Positions 8,919 to 17,974 are shown, counted from the stretch's first letter. The stretch is DNA of 64,000 bases from an uncultured Bacteroidia bacterium (GCA_902785755.1 CACZZO010000006.1:62001-126000); one strand, 5' to 3'. Notes: generated by a model not told the origin, from the sequence alone. Made by a program: numbers and translations.

Positions 8919-9415
8919 GACGTTATGTCTATAAGGTTGTCGATGCTTTTCAGTTTGTTTTTAAGAGCGGTGCGGGCGCGGAAGATGTTCACTTTCACCT
9001 GAGCCTCGCTCATCCCCGTGATGTCGCCGATTTCTTGGTACGAGTAGCCCTCGTAGTCGCGCAAGAGCAGGGCGTTGCGTTGCGGTTCGGGCAGTGTGGC
9101 CAAGGCCTTGTGGAGCACTTCGTTCACGTCGGGGTATTGTCTTGGCGTGGTTTTCGCGTCGGCGGGCAAAGGCTCCTCGACGCTCGCAAAACGCTGGCGG
9201 TGACGGACTTCGTCAATCATGGCGTGGTGGGCAGTGGTGAAGAGGTAGTATTTCGCTTTCTCAAACTCCACGTTTTCAACCTTTTCCCAAATGCGGGCAA
9301 AGCTTTCCTGCACCACGTCCTCGGCCTGCTCGCGGTTGCGGAGGCTCGAGAACGCGAAGCGGAAAAGCCTGTCGGCGTATTGCTCCACGCATCGGTTGTA
9401 TTGGGTTCTGTCCAT
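8915..9415 (-). CDS. ECF (sigma-70 family) RNA polymerase sigma factor
   Basis: 166 residues, the usual ECF size. Region 2 lies at about 10-80 (LFRFAFSSLRNREQAEDVVQ) and region 4 at about 105-155 (LPEPQRNALLLRDYEGYSYQ, then IGDITGMSEAQVKVN). The ATG at 9415 is preferred over a TTG 9 bp upstream, which lies inside the -7 element. It is co-transcribed with the membrane anti-sigma gene and probably controls an envelope or surface regulon, possibly including the neighbouring GIN-domain gene. That target is inference only. Confidence 0.92.
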   Translation of the reverse strand: MDRTQYNRCVEQYADRLFRFAFSSLRNREQAEDVVQESFARIWEKVENVEFEKAKYYLFTTAHHAMIDEVRHRQRFASVEEPLPADAKTTPRQYPDVNEVLHKALATLPEPQRNALLLRDYEGYSYQEIGDITGMSEAQVKVNIFRARTALKNKLKSIDNLIDITS

Positions 9416-9421
9416 CGTTTG

Positions 9422-9429
9422 CAAAGGTA
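9422..9429 (-). promoter_or_regulatory. -7 element (TACCTTTG) directly before the sigma gene
   Basis: TACCTTTG on the minus strand ends only 6 nt before the sigma factor ATG, so the transcript would start at or next to the start codon, with little or no leader. Confidence 0.5.
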
Positions 9430-9514
9430 ATACGAAGTTTGGGACAAAAAGTTACACCAATATGGATTTTTTTCCTTTTTTTGCCTAAAAAACTTGCGTT
9501 TGAAGAAAAAGATG

Positions 9515-9522
9515 TATATTTG
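9515..9522 (+). promoter_or_regulatory. Promoter of the NYN-domain gene (-7 TATATTTG)
   Basis: TATATTTG with a possible -33 TTG at 9494-9496 (18-bp spacing). Transcription would begin near 9528 and run through the hairpin leader at 9538-9593. Confidence 0.65.
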
Positions 9523-9537
9523 CAGCACAATTATCCC

Positions 9538-9593
9538 CCGTAGGTGGAAAATACTACGGCCCGCCACCTCCACAAAAGGTGGCTTATTTTTTG
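9538..9593 (+). promoter_or_regulatory. Attenuator-like 5' leader with competing hairpins
   Basis: Hairpin A pairs CCGTAG (9538-9543) with CTACGG (9554-9559). Hairpin B pairs GCCACCT (9563-9569) with AGGTGGC (9577-9583) and is followed by TTATTTTTTG, the form of an intrinsic terminator. AGGTGG at 9542-9547 can instead pair with CCACCT at 9564-9569, which would break both A and B. Mutually exclusive folds of this kind are the signature of attenuation or of an RNA-sensing leader. It sits entirely in the 5' UTR of the NYN-domain gene. Confidence 0.6.
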
Positions 9594-9599
9594 ATTGGT

Positions 9600-10235
9600 A
9601 TGGAAAAACAAAGAGTTATTGTATATGTAGACGGATTTAATTTCTACTATGGCTTACGTTCTGAAGCGAGATGGAAGAAGTATTATTGGCTTGATATGGT
9701 GAAGTTCTTCGATTTGTTTATGAAGGAAAAACAAGAATTGGTTGCTGTAAAGTATTTTTCCGCACGTCCGTATGATATTGAGAAGAAAAGGAACCAGAAC
9801 GCTTTCTTTCAAGCAAATAAGGAAAATCCAAGGTTTCAATTGATTTTAGGTAAGTATTTGAAAAAAGAGATTGTTTGTCGGAAGTGTGGGTATCAGATTC
9901 GTACTTATGAAGAGAAGGAATCGGATGTCCGTATCGCTACTCAAATTGTTGCTGATGCTTATAAGAAAAAGTGTGATGTGGCGATTGTCGTTTCTGCTGA
10001 TAGCGATATGATTCCTGCGGTAGAGTTGGCAAAGGAAGCAAAGCAGCAGGTTTTTGTGTATTTTCCCCCCAACCATTATTCCACGGATTTGAACTCGATT
10101 TGTAATAGCACTGTTTTCTTGAATCGATATGAGAGCCGTTTTAAACAGTGCCTGTTGCCAGATGTCGTACATTTGGAAGTGGCTGACTACGACTTGCATA
10201 TCCCTGATAAATGGAAGCAATTTCAACTGACTTGA
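9600..10235 (+). CDS. NYN-domain (PIN-like) putative ribonuclease
   Basis: 211 residues. The opening VIVYVDGFNFYYGLR and the later ESDVRIATQIVADAY and AIVVSADSDMIPAVE give the acidic residues of the NYN/PIN-like metal-dependent RNase fold (LabA/limkain-b1 group). A CxxC (VCRKCGY, about 97-100) suggests a small metal-binding insertion. The ATG at 9600 is used because it follows the structured leader and starts just before the first beta-strand. Function is unproven in this group; RNA cleavage is expected from the fold. Since the leader has alternative hairpins, self-regulation by cleavage of its own mRNA is an attractive but untested idea. Confidence 0.85.
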   Translation: MEKQRVIVYVDGFNFYYGLRSEARWKKYYWLDMVKFFDLFMKEKQELVAVKYFSARPYDIEKKRNQNAFFQANKENPRFQLILGKYLKKEIVCRKCGYQIRTYEEKESDVRIATQIVADAYKKKCDVAIVVSADSDMIPAVELAKEAKQQVFVYFPPNHYSTDLNSICNSTVFLNRYESRFKQCLLPDVVHLEVADYDLHIPDKWKQFQLT

Positions 10236-10262
10236 TTTTTTGTTTGCTAAATTTTTGACATT

Positions 10263-11183
10263 ATGATTTTAAACTACATCACTTGGAACGTCGACCCCGT
10301 GTTGGTTCATTTGGGGTCGTTGCAGATTCGCTGGTACGGCCTGATGTGGGCCTTGGGCTTTTTCATCGGCTATTTCGTGATGCGGCGAATCTACAAGAAA
10401 GAGAGAATGACTGACGACTCGATGGATAAGTTGTTGGTTTATATGTTGGTATCCACCGTCGTTGGGGCGCGGTTGGGCCATTGCCTGTTCTATGAGCCGC
10501 AGGAATATTTGGCGCACCCGCTTGAGATGCTGAAGCTATGGGAAGGCGGACTCGCCAGCCACGGCGGTGCCTTCGGCATTTTGATTGGCCTTGGATTGTA
10601 TGTGCGCAACTACAACAAGTCCAAGAAAGAGAAAGACAACTTGCAGAAAATCAGTTATATCTGGATTCTCGACCGCGTTGTGGTGGCCGTGTGCCTCGTT
10701 GGTTCGATGATTCGCGTGGGCAATGTGATGAACCACGAGATTTACGGCACTCCGACTTCGCTGCCTTGGGGTTTCGTCTTTTTGCGTGGCGAGGAACAGT
10801 TTTGCGGCACTTTCGACAACTACACGCCCTGCTTCGCTTGGGACGCGCCTTGCCCGCCGAGCGAGTGGCTGCCCTGCCACCCGACGGGACTTTACGAGGC
10901 CTTCTTCTGCCTCGTGGCGATGGACATCCTCCTTTGGATGTACTACAAGCGCGACCTCGGCCACAAGCAACCCGGCCTGATGTTCGGCACCTTCCTCATC
11001 ATCATCTTCGGCTCGCGCATCTGCATCGAGTTTTTGAAGAACGTACAAGTGGAATTCGAGAAAAACATGGTTTTCGACATGGGCCAGTGGCTCAGCATCC
11101 CCTTCGTTTTGTTGGGCATTGGGCTGATTGTCTGGAGTTTCGCGCAGCGGAAGAAAAGTAAAATTAGAAGTTCCCATATATGA
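10263..11183 (+). CDS. lgt: Prolipoprotein diacylglyceryl transferase
   Basis: 306 residues with about seven membrane helices. It transfers diacylglycerol from phosphatidylglycerol to the lipobox cysteine of prolipoproteins, the first step of lipoprotein maturation in the inner membrane. Diagnostic motifs are GARLGHCLFYEP, GLASHGGAFG, RVGNVMNHEIYG (the Lgt signature) and HPTGLYEA. The window encodes several lipoproteins that would need it (the mannosidase, the CsgG-cluster lipoproteins, the transglutaminase-fold protein). It starts 27 bp after the NYN gene and may be read from the same promoter. Confidence 0.97.
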   Translation: MILNYITWNVDPVLVHLGSLQIRWYGLMWALGFFIGYFVMRRIYKKERMTDDSMDKLLVYMLVSTVVGARLGHCLFYEPQEYLAHPLEMLKLWEGGLASHGGAFGILIGLGLYVRNYNKSKKEKDNLQKISYIWILDRVVVAVCLVGSMIRVGNVMNHEIYGTPTSLPWGFVFLRGEEQFCGTFDNYTPCFAWDAPCPPSEWLPCHPTGLYEAFFCLVAMDILLWMYYKRDLGHKQPGLMFGTFLIIIFGSRICIEFLKNVQVEFEKNMVFDMGQWLSIPFVLLGIGLIVWSFAQRKKSKIRSSHI

Positions 11184-11204
11184 AACCGGCAAACCAAATT
11201 GTAC

Positions 11205-11212
11205 TAACTTTG
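11205..11212 (+). promoter_or_regulatory. -7 element (TAACTTTG)
   Basis: TAACTTTG 22 nt before the ATG of the first T9SS cargo gene. Confidence 0.5.
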
Positions 11213-11234
11213 GGCCGTCTTATTAGCTCATGTT

Positions 11235-12758
11235 ATGAAAAAAATACTGATTGTTTTGTTCTTGTCGCTTTGCTTCGCAACAGCCTTCCCGCAAAGGGAA
11301 AGCTTCTTCAATGTGTATGAGCAGGCGGAAAAGTCGTTTTGCGCCAGTGCCGCCATCGAAACCGATGACGGTTGCTTTATTATCGCCGTGTATGACTATT
11401 ATGGAGGCTGCGGCGAATTGAAAAAAATCTCCCAAGACGGCGTTTTGCTCAAAAGACTGCCCATTGGCAATGATAATGTGTTCTCGGGCATTGAAGGGTT
11501 GTACCGCGACCCTTGGCATACGGACTCTTTTTATGCCATAGGCCATGTGATACATTGGGACGAGCAAATCACAAAGCCTTTTGTCATGCATTTCAGCGAA
11601 GAACTCGAACTGATGGATTATAAAGAAGTTGAGTTGCCAGGCGAATTCCCCCGGTTTCTTGTTGGGAGATCCTTGTTCACAAGTGAGGGCGATTTCTTGT
11701 ACGCAACCACTCTTCGCCCAGAACAAGACTACCATCGCTTGTACATGAGAATTGCCTTGGACGGGACACTGACGAAATTTCACGAAGAAACTGAAGACTG
11801 TGGAATAGGCATTATGATCAACGCCATATTTGAGTTTCCGGAAGGCAACCGTTTTGGGGAATACAGAAACTCGCATAGGGTACCAGGGGATATTGCTTTA
11901 CGGCCACGATTGTTCAGTTTCGATGATGATTTTGTGTTCGACACCTTGCATGAATATGGGAATATCCTTCAAACATTGGGCGACACCGTCCATTCGATAT
12001 TGCATGATGCAGCAGGCAACGGTACAGTGAGGGTTTTCAACGACTCCATTTTGTTGTTCTCCGCCAAAGCCTACGAGGACTGGCATATTGGACTTACAAT
12101 TTATGAAACCGACCAATCTACACTGTTTTTCTCTTCGGACTTGGAAGGAAACATCAAGAATTATTTGGTCATCGGCAGCAAAAACAATTCAACTGAAGTT
12201 CCTATTGCCTTCAATGCCATTGACATTGATAAAAATGGGCAAGGCATTTATCATGGATGTTACAGCCGTGACGGCGTAATCTCTTCTCCGTTCCCCAATC
12301 GCATTGTTATCACCAAAACGGATGACACTTTTGGAGTCCTTTGGGAAAAGACATATTCCTATCCGTCAAGGTATTTGGAAGCCACTTACCTTTTTGCAAC
12401 CAACGACGGAGGCTGCATTGTAACGGGTGGTACACATGATGATGCATCAAGTCGTTTTGACCTTTTTGTCCTCAAAATCAACGCTGACGGCACGGTGGGG
12501 ACAGACGAGATTTTAGTTCAGGAAATCCGCCCTTATGCCTATTGGCCAAACCCTGCCCAAGACGAGCTTCACCTGCAATACTCCCCCGATGTAACGCCCA
12601 AAAGCATAGAGCTTTACGACCTGCAAGGCCGCCTCGTGCGCACCCAGAGCAATGGCCTCGAAAGCCTCAATCTGCAAGGCCTTTCGGCAGGGCAATACGT
12701 GATGAAGGTGACATTGGAGAACGGGAAGGTGTTTTCGGACAAAGTGGTGAAGGAATGA
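11235..12758 (+). CDS. Secreted protein with type IX secretion C-terminal sorting domain, paralogue 1
   Basis: 507 residues. A signal peptide (about 1-19, ending ATAFPQ) takes it across the inner membrane. The last 75 or so residues form a type A T9SS sorting domain with the usual pattern: PNPAQDELHL, IELYDLQGRLV, LQGLSAGQYVMKV, and a final FSDKVVKE. The body (20-430) has repeated beta-rich segments and no recognised catalytic motif; the repeats look propeller-like but I cannot name a family. It is expected on the cell surface or released. The next gene is a paralogue with an almost identical tail. Confidence 0.82.
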   Translation: MKKILIVLFLSLCFATAFPQRESFFNVYEQAEKSFCASAAIETDDGCFIIAVYDYYGGCGELKKISQDGVLLKRLPIGNDNVFSGIEGLYRDPWHTDSFYAIGHVIHWDEQITKPFVMHFSEELELMDYKEVELPGEFPRFLVGRSLFTSEGDFLYATTLRPEQDYHRLYMRIALDGTLTKFHEETEDCGIGIMINAIFEFPEGNRFGEYRNSHRVPGDIALRPRLFSFDDDFVFDTLHEYGNILQTLGDTVHSILHDAAGNGTVRVFNDSILLFSAKAYEDWHIGLTIYETDQSTLFFSSDLEGNIKNYLVIGSKNNSTEVPIAFNAIDIDKNGQGIYHGCYSRDGVISSPFPNRIVITKTDDTFGVLWEKTYSYPSRYLEATYLFATNDGGCIVTGGTHDDASSRFDLFVLKINADGTVGTDEILVQEIRPYAYWPNPAQDELHLQYSPDVTPKSIELYDLQGRLVRTQSNGLESLNLQGLSAGQYVMKVTLENGKVFSDKVVKE

Positions 12759-12784
12759 GAACCCCAAAGGGGTGACAAGAAACG

Positions 12785-12811
12785 AGGCAGGCGGTTTCAA
12801 CCCCTGCCTTT
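12785..12811 (+). terminator. Probable intrinsic terminator
   Basis: AGGCAGG (12785-12791) pairs with CCTGCCT (12803-12809), followed by a short T stretch. It lies 26 bp after the stop of the first T9SS cargo gene. Confidence 0.5.
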
Positions 12812-12874
12812 CACATTATGGCATCCCGATAATTGTTTTAATACAGAAAAAAAATCGAAATAAAGAAGAAATTA

Positions 12875-12905
12875 TTTGTTTGAAATGGTTTAATTTGTAT
12901 TTTTG
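12875..12905 (+). promoter_or_regulatory. Complete Bacteroidota promoter (-33 TTTG, -7 TATTTTTG)
   Basis: TTTG at 12875-12878, a 19-bp spacer, then TATTTTTG at 12898-12905. This is one of the best promoter matches in the window and drives the second T9SS cargo gene 34 nt downstream. Confidence 0.7.
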
Positions 12906-12939
12906 CTGCGTAATGTCTAACCTATAAAACCATAACACC

Positions 12940-14529
12940 ATGAAGAAGCCCATTTTACCATTACTTGTTTTGGCGTTTGCGGCATCAGCCGTGCAAGCCC
13001 AGTATCGTGATATGTACTCGATCTTGTATCACGACACGACAGGGTTTTTCTATAACATCAACACTTCCATGCAGCAGCGCGACGGCGACCACCTCATCGA
13101 CATCAACCTCGCCGAGGAAATCGGAAACGGCGATGCCATTCCCCTCGGGAGGATGTGCTACAAGATTTCCCCCACATCCTTCCCCTTGACCATTACCGAC
13201 TCTCTGTTTGTGGCAGACACAGCAATCATAGAACCTTCATTCTTGGCCCGCGACCCACGGGGCGAGGGCAACATCCGAGTCGCCATCGAGTATCGTGAGG
13301 ACTGCGACAGCACCTTTGTGCGCATATCCCATTTCCCCGACGACGACCTACATTCCAACCCCGAAGAGGATGTTGTGGTGCCCATCTGTGAGGGAGTGGC
13401 AGGGTGTGGCTCCAACGCTTTCCTGATAGACAGTTGGGGCGACCTGATCATGACATACTTCAGGCCTGCCGTGCAAAATGCCAATCAGCACATCGCCCGC
13501 ATCGGCCTCGACGGTACACTGAAGCACCAGGCCTTGCTCACCGAAAACATCTTCTACGATGCAGGTTCGCTAAGGGTGCTCAAGGAATCACCTATCCAAT
13601 ACTACAAATGGTACTATTATATAAACGACTACCCATACGCCAACCTCGACGTCTTCGTGATAGACTCGCTCTTCCACAAAGAAACCGTAAACCTCAACGG
13701 GATTCTGAGGCAAGAGCTTGTCGCCTCTTATCCATATTACGACACCATGTATTATATATATGAGCATGAGCGTCTCACAATCAACTATAATACCGAAGTG
13801 ATTCCGGCGGGAGGGAACGATGTGTTGGTTGCCGCAGAGTACACGCACGACACGAATTTTTCGGCTATGACACAAGATCGCGGTGTGGCCGTGGCAAGAT
13901 ACGACCTCTTCACCAAGCAACTGAAAGGCTATATCGTGTTCAACGACTCCCATTGGTGGGGCAGCTTTGGGATACCCTTGGGGCTGAAGATGCTGAGCGA
14001 CGGCACCGTCTACTTCTTGTACAAGGAATATGGCTTCCCGGAAGAAAGCGTCAACATTGTGAAAATGGACGTCAACTTTAACGTGGAATGGAAACGCTTC
14101 TGCAAAACGGGGGACATTGTGCTGAGTTCGTATTCGCTTCTTCCCCCCATCGTGTACGAGGACGCGGAGGGTGAGGAGAAAGGCGTGGCTTGGAGTGGCT
14201 ATGGCTATAAGAGTGGCCACCCCTCCAGACAAGGCTGGGTCTATTTTATGCTCAACCACGACGGAGCGGTGAGCGCGACCGAGGGCGGAATAGAGGTGCG
14301 CCCCTACGATTTCTACCCCAATCCAACCCGTGATGAGCTGCACCTGAATTATTCACCCGATATTCAGCCCGTCCGAATAGAACTCTACGACCTGCAAGGC
14401 CGCATGGTGCAAACACAAAGCAAGAATCTGGAAAGCCTCAATATGGCTGGCCTGCCCACAGGCACTTATATGATGCGCGTCATGTTGGAGGACGGGAAGG
14501 TGTTTTCGGACAAGGTGGTGAAGGAATAG
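12940..14529 (+). CDS. Secreted protein with type IX secretion C-terminal sorting domain, paralogue 2
   Basis: 529 residues with a signal peptide (about 1-20, ending SAVQAQ) and a C-terminal T9SS type A domain (FYPNPTRDELHLNYSPD, IELYDLQGRMVQ, GLPTGTYMMRV, FSDKVVKE). The tail is nearly the same as in the preceding gene, while the bodies differ more; this points to duplication with the sorting module conserved. The body is beta-rich with many aromatic and Asp residues and has no recognised enzyme motif. Surface display through T9SS is the confident part; the role is unknown. Confidence 0.82.
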   Translation: MKKPILPLLVLAFAASAVQAQYRDMYSILYHDTTGFFYNINTSMQQRDGDHLIDINLAEEIGNGDAIPLGRMCYKISPTSFPLTITDSLFVADTAIIEPSFLARDPRGEGNIRVAIEYREDCDSTFVRISHFPDDDLHSNPEEDVVVPICEGVAGCGSNAFLIDSWGDLIMTYFRPAVQNANQHIARIGLDGTLKHQALLTENIFYDAGSLRVLKESPIQYYKWYYYINDYPYANLDVFVIDSLFHKETVNLNGILRQELVASYPYYDTMYYIYEHERLTINYNTEVIPAGGNDVLVAAEYTHDTNFSAMTQDRGVAVARYDLFTKQLKGYIVFNDSHWWGSFGIPLGLKMLSDGTVYFLYKEYGFPEESVNIVKMDVNFNVEWKRFCKTGDIVLSSYSLLPPIVYEDAEGEEKGVAWSGYGYKSGHPSRQGWVYFMLNHDGAVSATEGGIEVRPYDFYPNPTRDELHLNYSPDIQPVRIELYDLQGRMVQTQSKNLESLNMAGLPTGTYMMRVMLEDGKVFSDKVVKE

Positions 14530-14586
14530 GAGCGAACAATCATCCGTGAAGCGGAAAAAGGTGGAAAGTCAGCGATAAATAAGGTT

Positions 14587-14634
14587 TACCACCACCAAAG
14601 GTGGTACGCTTACCACCAAAATTGGGTGTTTTTG
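14587..14634 (+). terminator. Hairpin cluster, probable terminator
   Basis: TACCACC (14587-14593) pairs with GGTGGTA (14600-14606). A second TACCACC at 14611-14617 competes for the same partner, and a short CACC/GGTG stem ends in TTTTT at 14629-14633. It lies 57 bp after the second T9SS gene. Confidence 0.45.
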
Positions 14635-14643
14635 CCGACATTT

Positions 14644-14847
14644 TTACATCGAAGGAGTGATGAACACGCGCCAGCCGTCGTTGTCGCGGGAGATATAGCC
14701 TTTTTCGCTCATGGTTTGCAGCATCTTTTGCAGGGCAGACCTGTTCACTTTAGTGGCTTCCTGCAAGGAGGCCAAGGTGGATTGAGGCTCGATTTGCAAC
14801 TTAGAAGAATTTGCCCGATTTTTACAAAAAAACCAGCGCCCACTCAT
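14644..14847 (-). pseudogene. Winged-helix remnant, probably the C-terminal end of a lost ATPase or regulator gene
   Basis: A 67-codon frame whose residues about 24-67 (TLASLQEATKVNRSALQKML, then EKGYISRDNDGWRVF) look like a winged-helix DNA-binding end, as found at the C-terminus of some archaeal-type ATPases. The nominal start lies inside the terminator of the DUF2723 gene, and no promoter or N-terminal domain is present. It is therefore best read as a fragment. The rest of 14530-14881 holds only terminators. Confidence 0.35.
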
Positions 14848-14859
14848 TGGACGCTGGTT
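14825..14859 (-). terminator. Intrinsic terminator of the DUF2723 gene
   Basis: On the minus strand AACCAGCG pairs with CGCTGGTT (8 bp), followed by TTTTTTG. It begins 23 bp after the stop codon. Confidence 0.7.
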
Positions 14860-14881
14860 TTCGTTTCAAAGCACTTGCGGC

Positions 14882-17800
14882 TCACTCCCCGTAATATGCA
14901 GTAAGATACTCCATCATACGGTCGGAAATCGTTTGGCTGATTTCGGAGCGGTCGTATTTCTTGGCCACATCGCCGAAGTGCCTCAGCAGGCTCATGCCTT
15001 CGTCAATCTCCTCCTCGAAATACTTCCTGAACTTGGGCTTCATGTTGCCGTAGTACCTCACCTTGTCGCAATAGTTGGCGACGAGGGTGTTGAGGTAGGC
15101 GTCGCCCTTTTCGGTGGCACCGCAGATGTAGTACATCTCTGGGAACTGGTAGGTGTGGATTTCGGCGGGGAACTTCTCGTTGGGGAAGAACTCTTGGAAC
15201 TTGTCCATCACGATAACAGCAGAGTCGAATTGGCCGTGGTTGACTAAGGCTTGCGCCAAGCGCGAGTAGGCCAACTGGGCGTAGCTATGGTTGCGCACGC
15301 TCTCGCGGTCAGGCACCACACCTTCTTGGTTCATGTTGCCCCAGTTGGTGATGCCTTCGTTGGCTTTGGTGACCAACAGGTCATAGCTGCCGTCGCGATA
15401 CACGCCGCCATAGCGTTTGAGGTAGTCTTCGGCCTCAACAGGGATGAAACGGTAGGCCAAGCCTTCCATGTGCAGGTACCTGTCGATGCCTAAAACCTTC
15501 GCCATGTCGCTGAACGAGGTGAAATACACCGGGCGTTCCCAGTTGTTGGTGGCCATGAAGTCTAAGAGCATGAGGCTCGATTTCCAGAGGTTGTTGTCCT
15601 TGATTTCCCAAGTGATTTCGTCGACGATGCGGTCTTGCATACTCTCAGGCACGATGCCGTTGCGGATGCAGGCTTCCTTGTCGACGGTGAGTTTCACGTT
15701 GCGGCAAGGCACATAATTGTAGGAGCCGCCCACATAGCGTTTCACGGCCTTGGGGTTGTGGATGAAGTCGATGACTTGTTTCAGTTCCACGGTCTTGCCC
15801 TTGAAGTATTCCTCCTCCTCCACTGGAACCTGCTCGTTCACGCCGTTGTCGTATTCCTTCGGGGTCAAGGTGAGCGGAAGCCGCTCCGATTCATACACCT
15901 TGCGGCCCATTTGGTGGACATACCAATAGCCGCCCGAAAGCATGTAGTTGCACACGCGCACGTCGGTGCGGAAGCCTTCCACCTCCTGCACATACCACAA
16001 GGGGAAGGTGTCGTTGTCGCCACGGGTGAAGATGACCGCGTTGGGCGGAAGTTGGGCTAAGTAGTTCTTCGCCCAGTCGCGGGCCGAGGTCTTGCCTGAG
16101 CGGTTGTGTTCCTCCCAACCGTTGCTGGCCAACACGCAAGGCACGGCCAAGAAGCAGGCCAAGCCGACGGCCACGGTGGTTATCATGCTGTTTTTCTTGG
16201 TCAACTTGCCGATCAAGTCGATGAGGGCAATCACACCGAAGCCAATCCAGATGGCGAAGGCGTAGAACGAGCCGGCGTAACTGTAGTCGCGCTCGCGGGG
16301 CTGCTGTGGGGTTTGGTTGAGGTAGATGACGATGGCCAAACCGGTCATGAAGAAGAGCAGGAAGATGATCCAACTTTGCTTCAGGTCGTTCTTGAGCAGC
16401 CAGAAGAGGCCAATCAAACCGAGGATGAGGGGCAGGAAATAATAGGTCGTGCGGCCCGGATTATGCAGGCAGGCCGGGATGTTGTCTTGGTCGCCGAGGC
16501 GGGCATTGTCGATGGCGCTGATGCCACTGAGCCAGTTGCCGTGGGTCAGTTCACCTTGGCTTTCGATGTCGTTTTGGCGGCCAACGAAGTTCCACATAAA
16601 GTAGCGCCAATACATCCAATTGCATTGGTAGTCGATGAAGAACCTCAGATTTTGCCCGAAGGTGGGCTTGGTGATGGTGAGCACTTCGCCCCGATAGTTC
16701 CTGACGCGCACCGGCGTGCCCATGATGGCGCCGTTCTCGTTCTTGCGGTAGTTCTCATAGAAGGCTTGCTTGTCCCTGTTCCACATGCGCGGGAAGAAGG
16801 TCTTCATCTCGGCGGGATAGTCGGGCTTGCTGCGCAGGTTTTCGTCGGTGACGATGTAGCGGCCTTTCTCCTTGTCTTTCACATAGGTAGGCGTGCCTTC
16901 AACGAAATCGGAGATGGGGGCGTTGTAATAAGGGCCGTAAAGCAAAGGCCAACTGCCGTATTGGTCGCGGTTGATGTAGGCCAACATCGAAAGGGCTTCC
17001 TTCGGCTCGTTCTCGTTGATGGGTGTGTTGGTGTTGGCCCTGATAATCAGCATGAAGAACGACGAATAGCCGATGAGGATGAACATCAGGGAGATGATGG
17101 CGGTGTTCCAAATCACCTTGCCGCGCTTGGCGGTGAACCACAAACCCCAAATGATGAGTGCGATGACGACGGCGAAAAACACGATGGAACCGAGGTTGAA
17201 CGGCGCACCGAGCGAGTTCACGAAGAACAGTTCGGTCTTGCCCGCAAGGTTGATGACTTGCGGCACGAGGAACATGTTGAGGAACCACAAAAGCGCCACC
17301 GAAACCACACCAGCCAACACGAAGCCCCAGAACGAGGTCTTTTGCCATTTCTTGAAATAGACCACATACACGAAGGCGGGCACACACAGCAAGTTAAGCA
17401 GGTGGACGCCGATGCTGAGTCCGATGAGGAACGCGATGAGGATAATCCATCGGGTGCTCTTCGGGTCGTCGGAAACCTGCTCCCACTTCAGGATGGCCCA
17501 GAAGGTGACGGCGGTGAAAAACGACGACATGGCGTAGACCTCGCCCTCCACGGCATTGAACCAGAACGACTCGGTGAAGGTGTAGGCCACCGCGCCTACA
17601 AAGCCAGCCAAAAGCACACCTATTTTATTTACCCACGGCGCATCCTCGCCTTCTTTCATCCACACTTTTCGAGCCATCATCGTGATGGTCCAGAAAAGGA
17701 AGACAATGGTGAGGCCGCTGCAAATGGCCGACATCACATTGACCATCATGGCCACTTTGGTAACGTCGCCGCCTGCGAAGAGCGAGAAGAAACGCCCAAT

Positions 17801-17974
17801 CATCTGGAACAATGGCGCCCCGGGTGGGTGTCCCACTTGCAGTTTGTAAGCCGTTGAAATGTACTCGCCGCAGTCCCACCAGCTTACGGTAGGCTCAAGG
17901 GTGAGAAAATACACGATGGTGGCGATAATGCCTGCCAACCATCCTGTAATCGTGTTTAACCTTTTGAAAGTCAT
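14882..17974 (-). CDS. DUF2723 (TMEM260-like) membrane glycosyltransferase
   Basis: 1030 residues. The N-terminal half has about ten membrane helices and opens with the DUF2723 hallmark TVSWWDCGEYISTAYKLQVG followed by HPPGAPLFQMIGR; the acidic DCGEY is the expected catalytic loop of a GT-C fold enzyme. The C-terminal half (about 640-1030) is soluble and probably periplasmic, with helical repeat-like segments. Family knowledge: DUF2723 is related to TMEM260, a protein O-mannosyltransferase, so protein O-glycosylation in the periplasm is a reasonable inference. Homologues of this size are widespread in Bacteroidota. The gene stands alone, with a clear terminator. Confidence 0.85.
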   Translation of the reverse strand: MTFKRLNTITGWLAGIIATIVYFLTLEPTVSWWDCGEYISTAYKLQVGHPPGAPLFQMIGRFFSLFAGGDVTKVAMMVNVMSAICSGLTIVFLFWTITMMARKVWMKEGEDAPWVNKIGVLLAGFVGAVAYTFTESFWFNAVEGEVYAMSSFFTAVTFWAILKWEQVSDDPKSTRWIILIAFLIGLSIGVHLLNLLCVPAFVYVVYFKKWQKTSFWGFVLAGVVSVALLWFLNMFLVPQVINLAGKTELFFVNSLGAPFNLGSIVFFAVVIALIIWGLWFTAKRGKVIWNTAIISLMFILIGYSSFFMLIIRANTNTPINENEPKEALSMLAYINRDQYGSWPLLYGPYYNAPISDFVEGTPTYVKDKEKGRYIVTDENLRSKPDYPAEMKTFFPRMWNRDKQAFYENYRKNENGAIMGTPVRVRNYRGEVLTITKPTFGQNLRFFIDYQCNWMYWRYFMWNFVGRQNDIESQGELTHGNWLSGISAIDNARLGDQDNIPACLHNPGRTTYYFLPLILGLIGLFWLLKNDLKQSWIIFLLFFMTGLAIVIYLNQTPQQPRERDYSYAGSFYAFAIWIGFGVIALIDLIGKLTKKNSMITTVAVGLACFLAVPCVLASNGWEEHNRSGKTSARDWAKNYLAQLPPNAVIFTRGDNDTFPLWYVQEVEGFRTDVRVCNYMLSGGYWYVHQMGRKVYESERLPLTLTPKEYDNGVNEQVPVEEEEYFKGKTVELKQVIDFIHNPKAVKRYVGGSYNYVPCRNVKLTVDKEACIRNGIVPESMQDRIVDEITWEIKDNNLWKSSLMLLDFMATNNWERPVYFTSFSDMAKVLGIDRYLHMEGLAYRFIPVEAEDYLKRYGGVYRDGSYDLLVTKANEGITNWGNMNQEGVVPDRESVRNHSYAQLAYSRLAQALVNHGQFDSAVIVMDKFQEFFPNEKFPAEIHTYQFPEMYYICGATEKGDAYLNTLVANYCDKVRYYGNMKPKFRKYFEEEIDEGMSLLRHFGDVAKKYDRSEISQTISDRMMEYLTAYYGE

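Noticed and set aside
14644..14847. Stand-alone winged-helix regulator
   Set aside because: The start lies inside a terminator stem, there is no promoter, and the preserved segment looks like the C-terminus of a larger protein, so it is listed as a remnant instead.
16106..17857. 583-codon antisense frame over the DUF2723 gene
   Set aside because: Shadow frame with repetitive Glu/Asp/His composition and no domain; codon bias of the real gene keeps it open.
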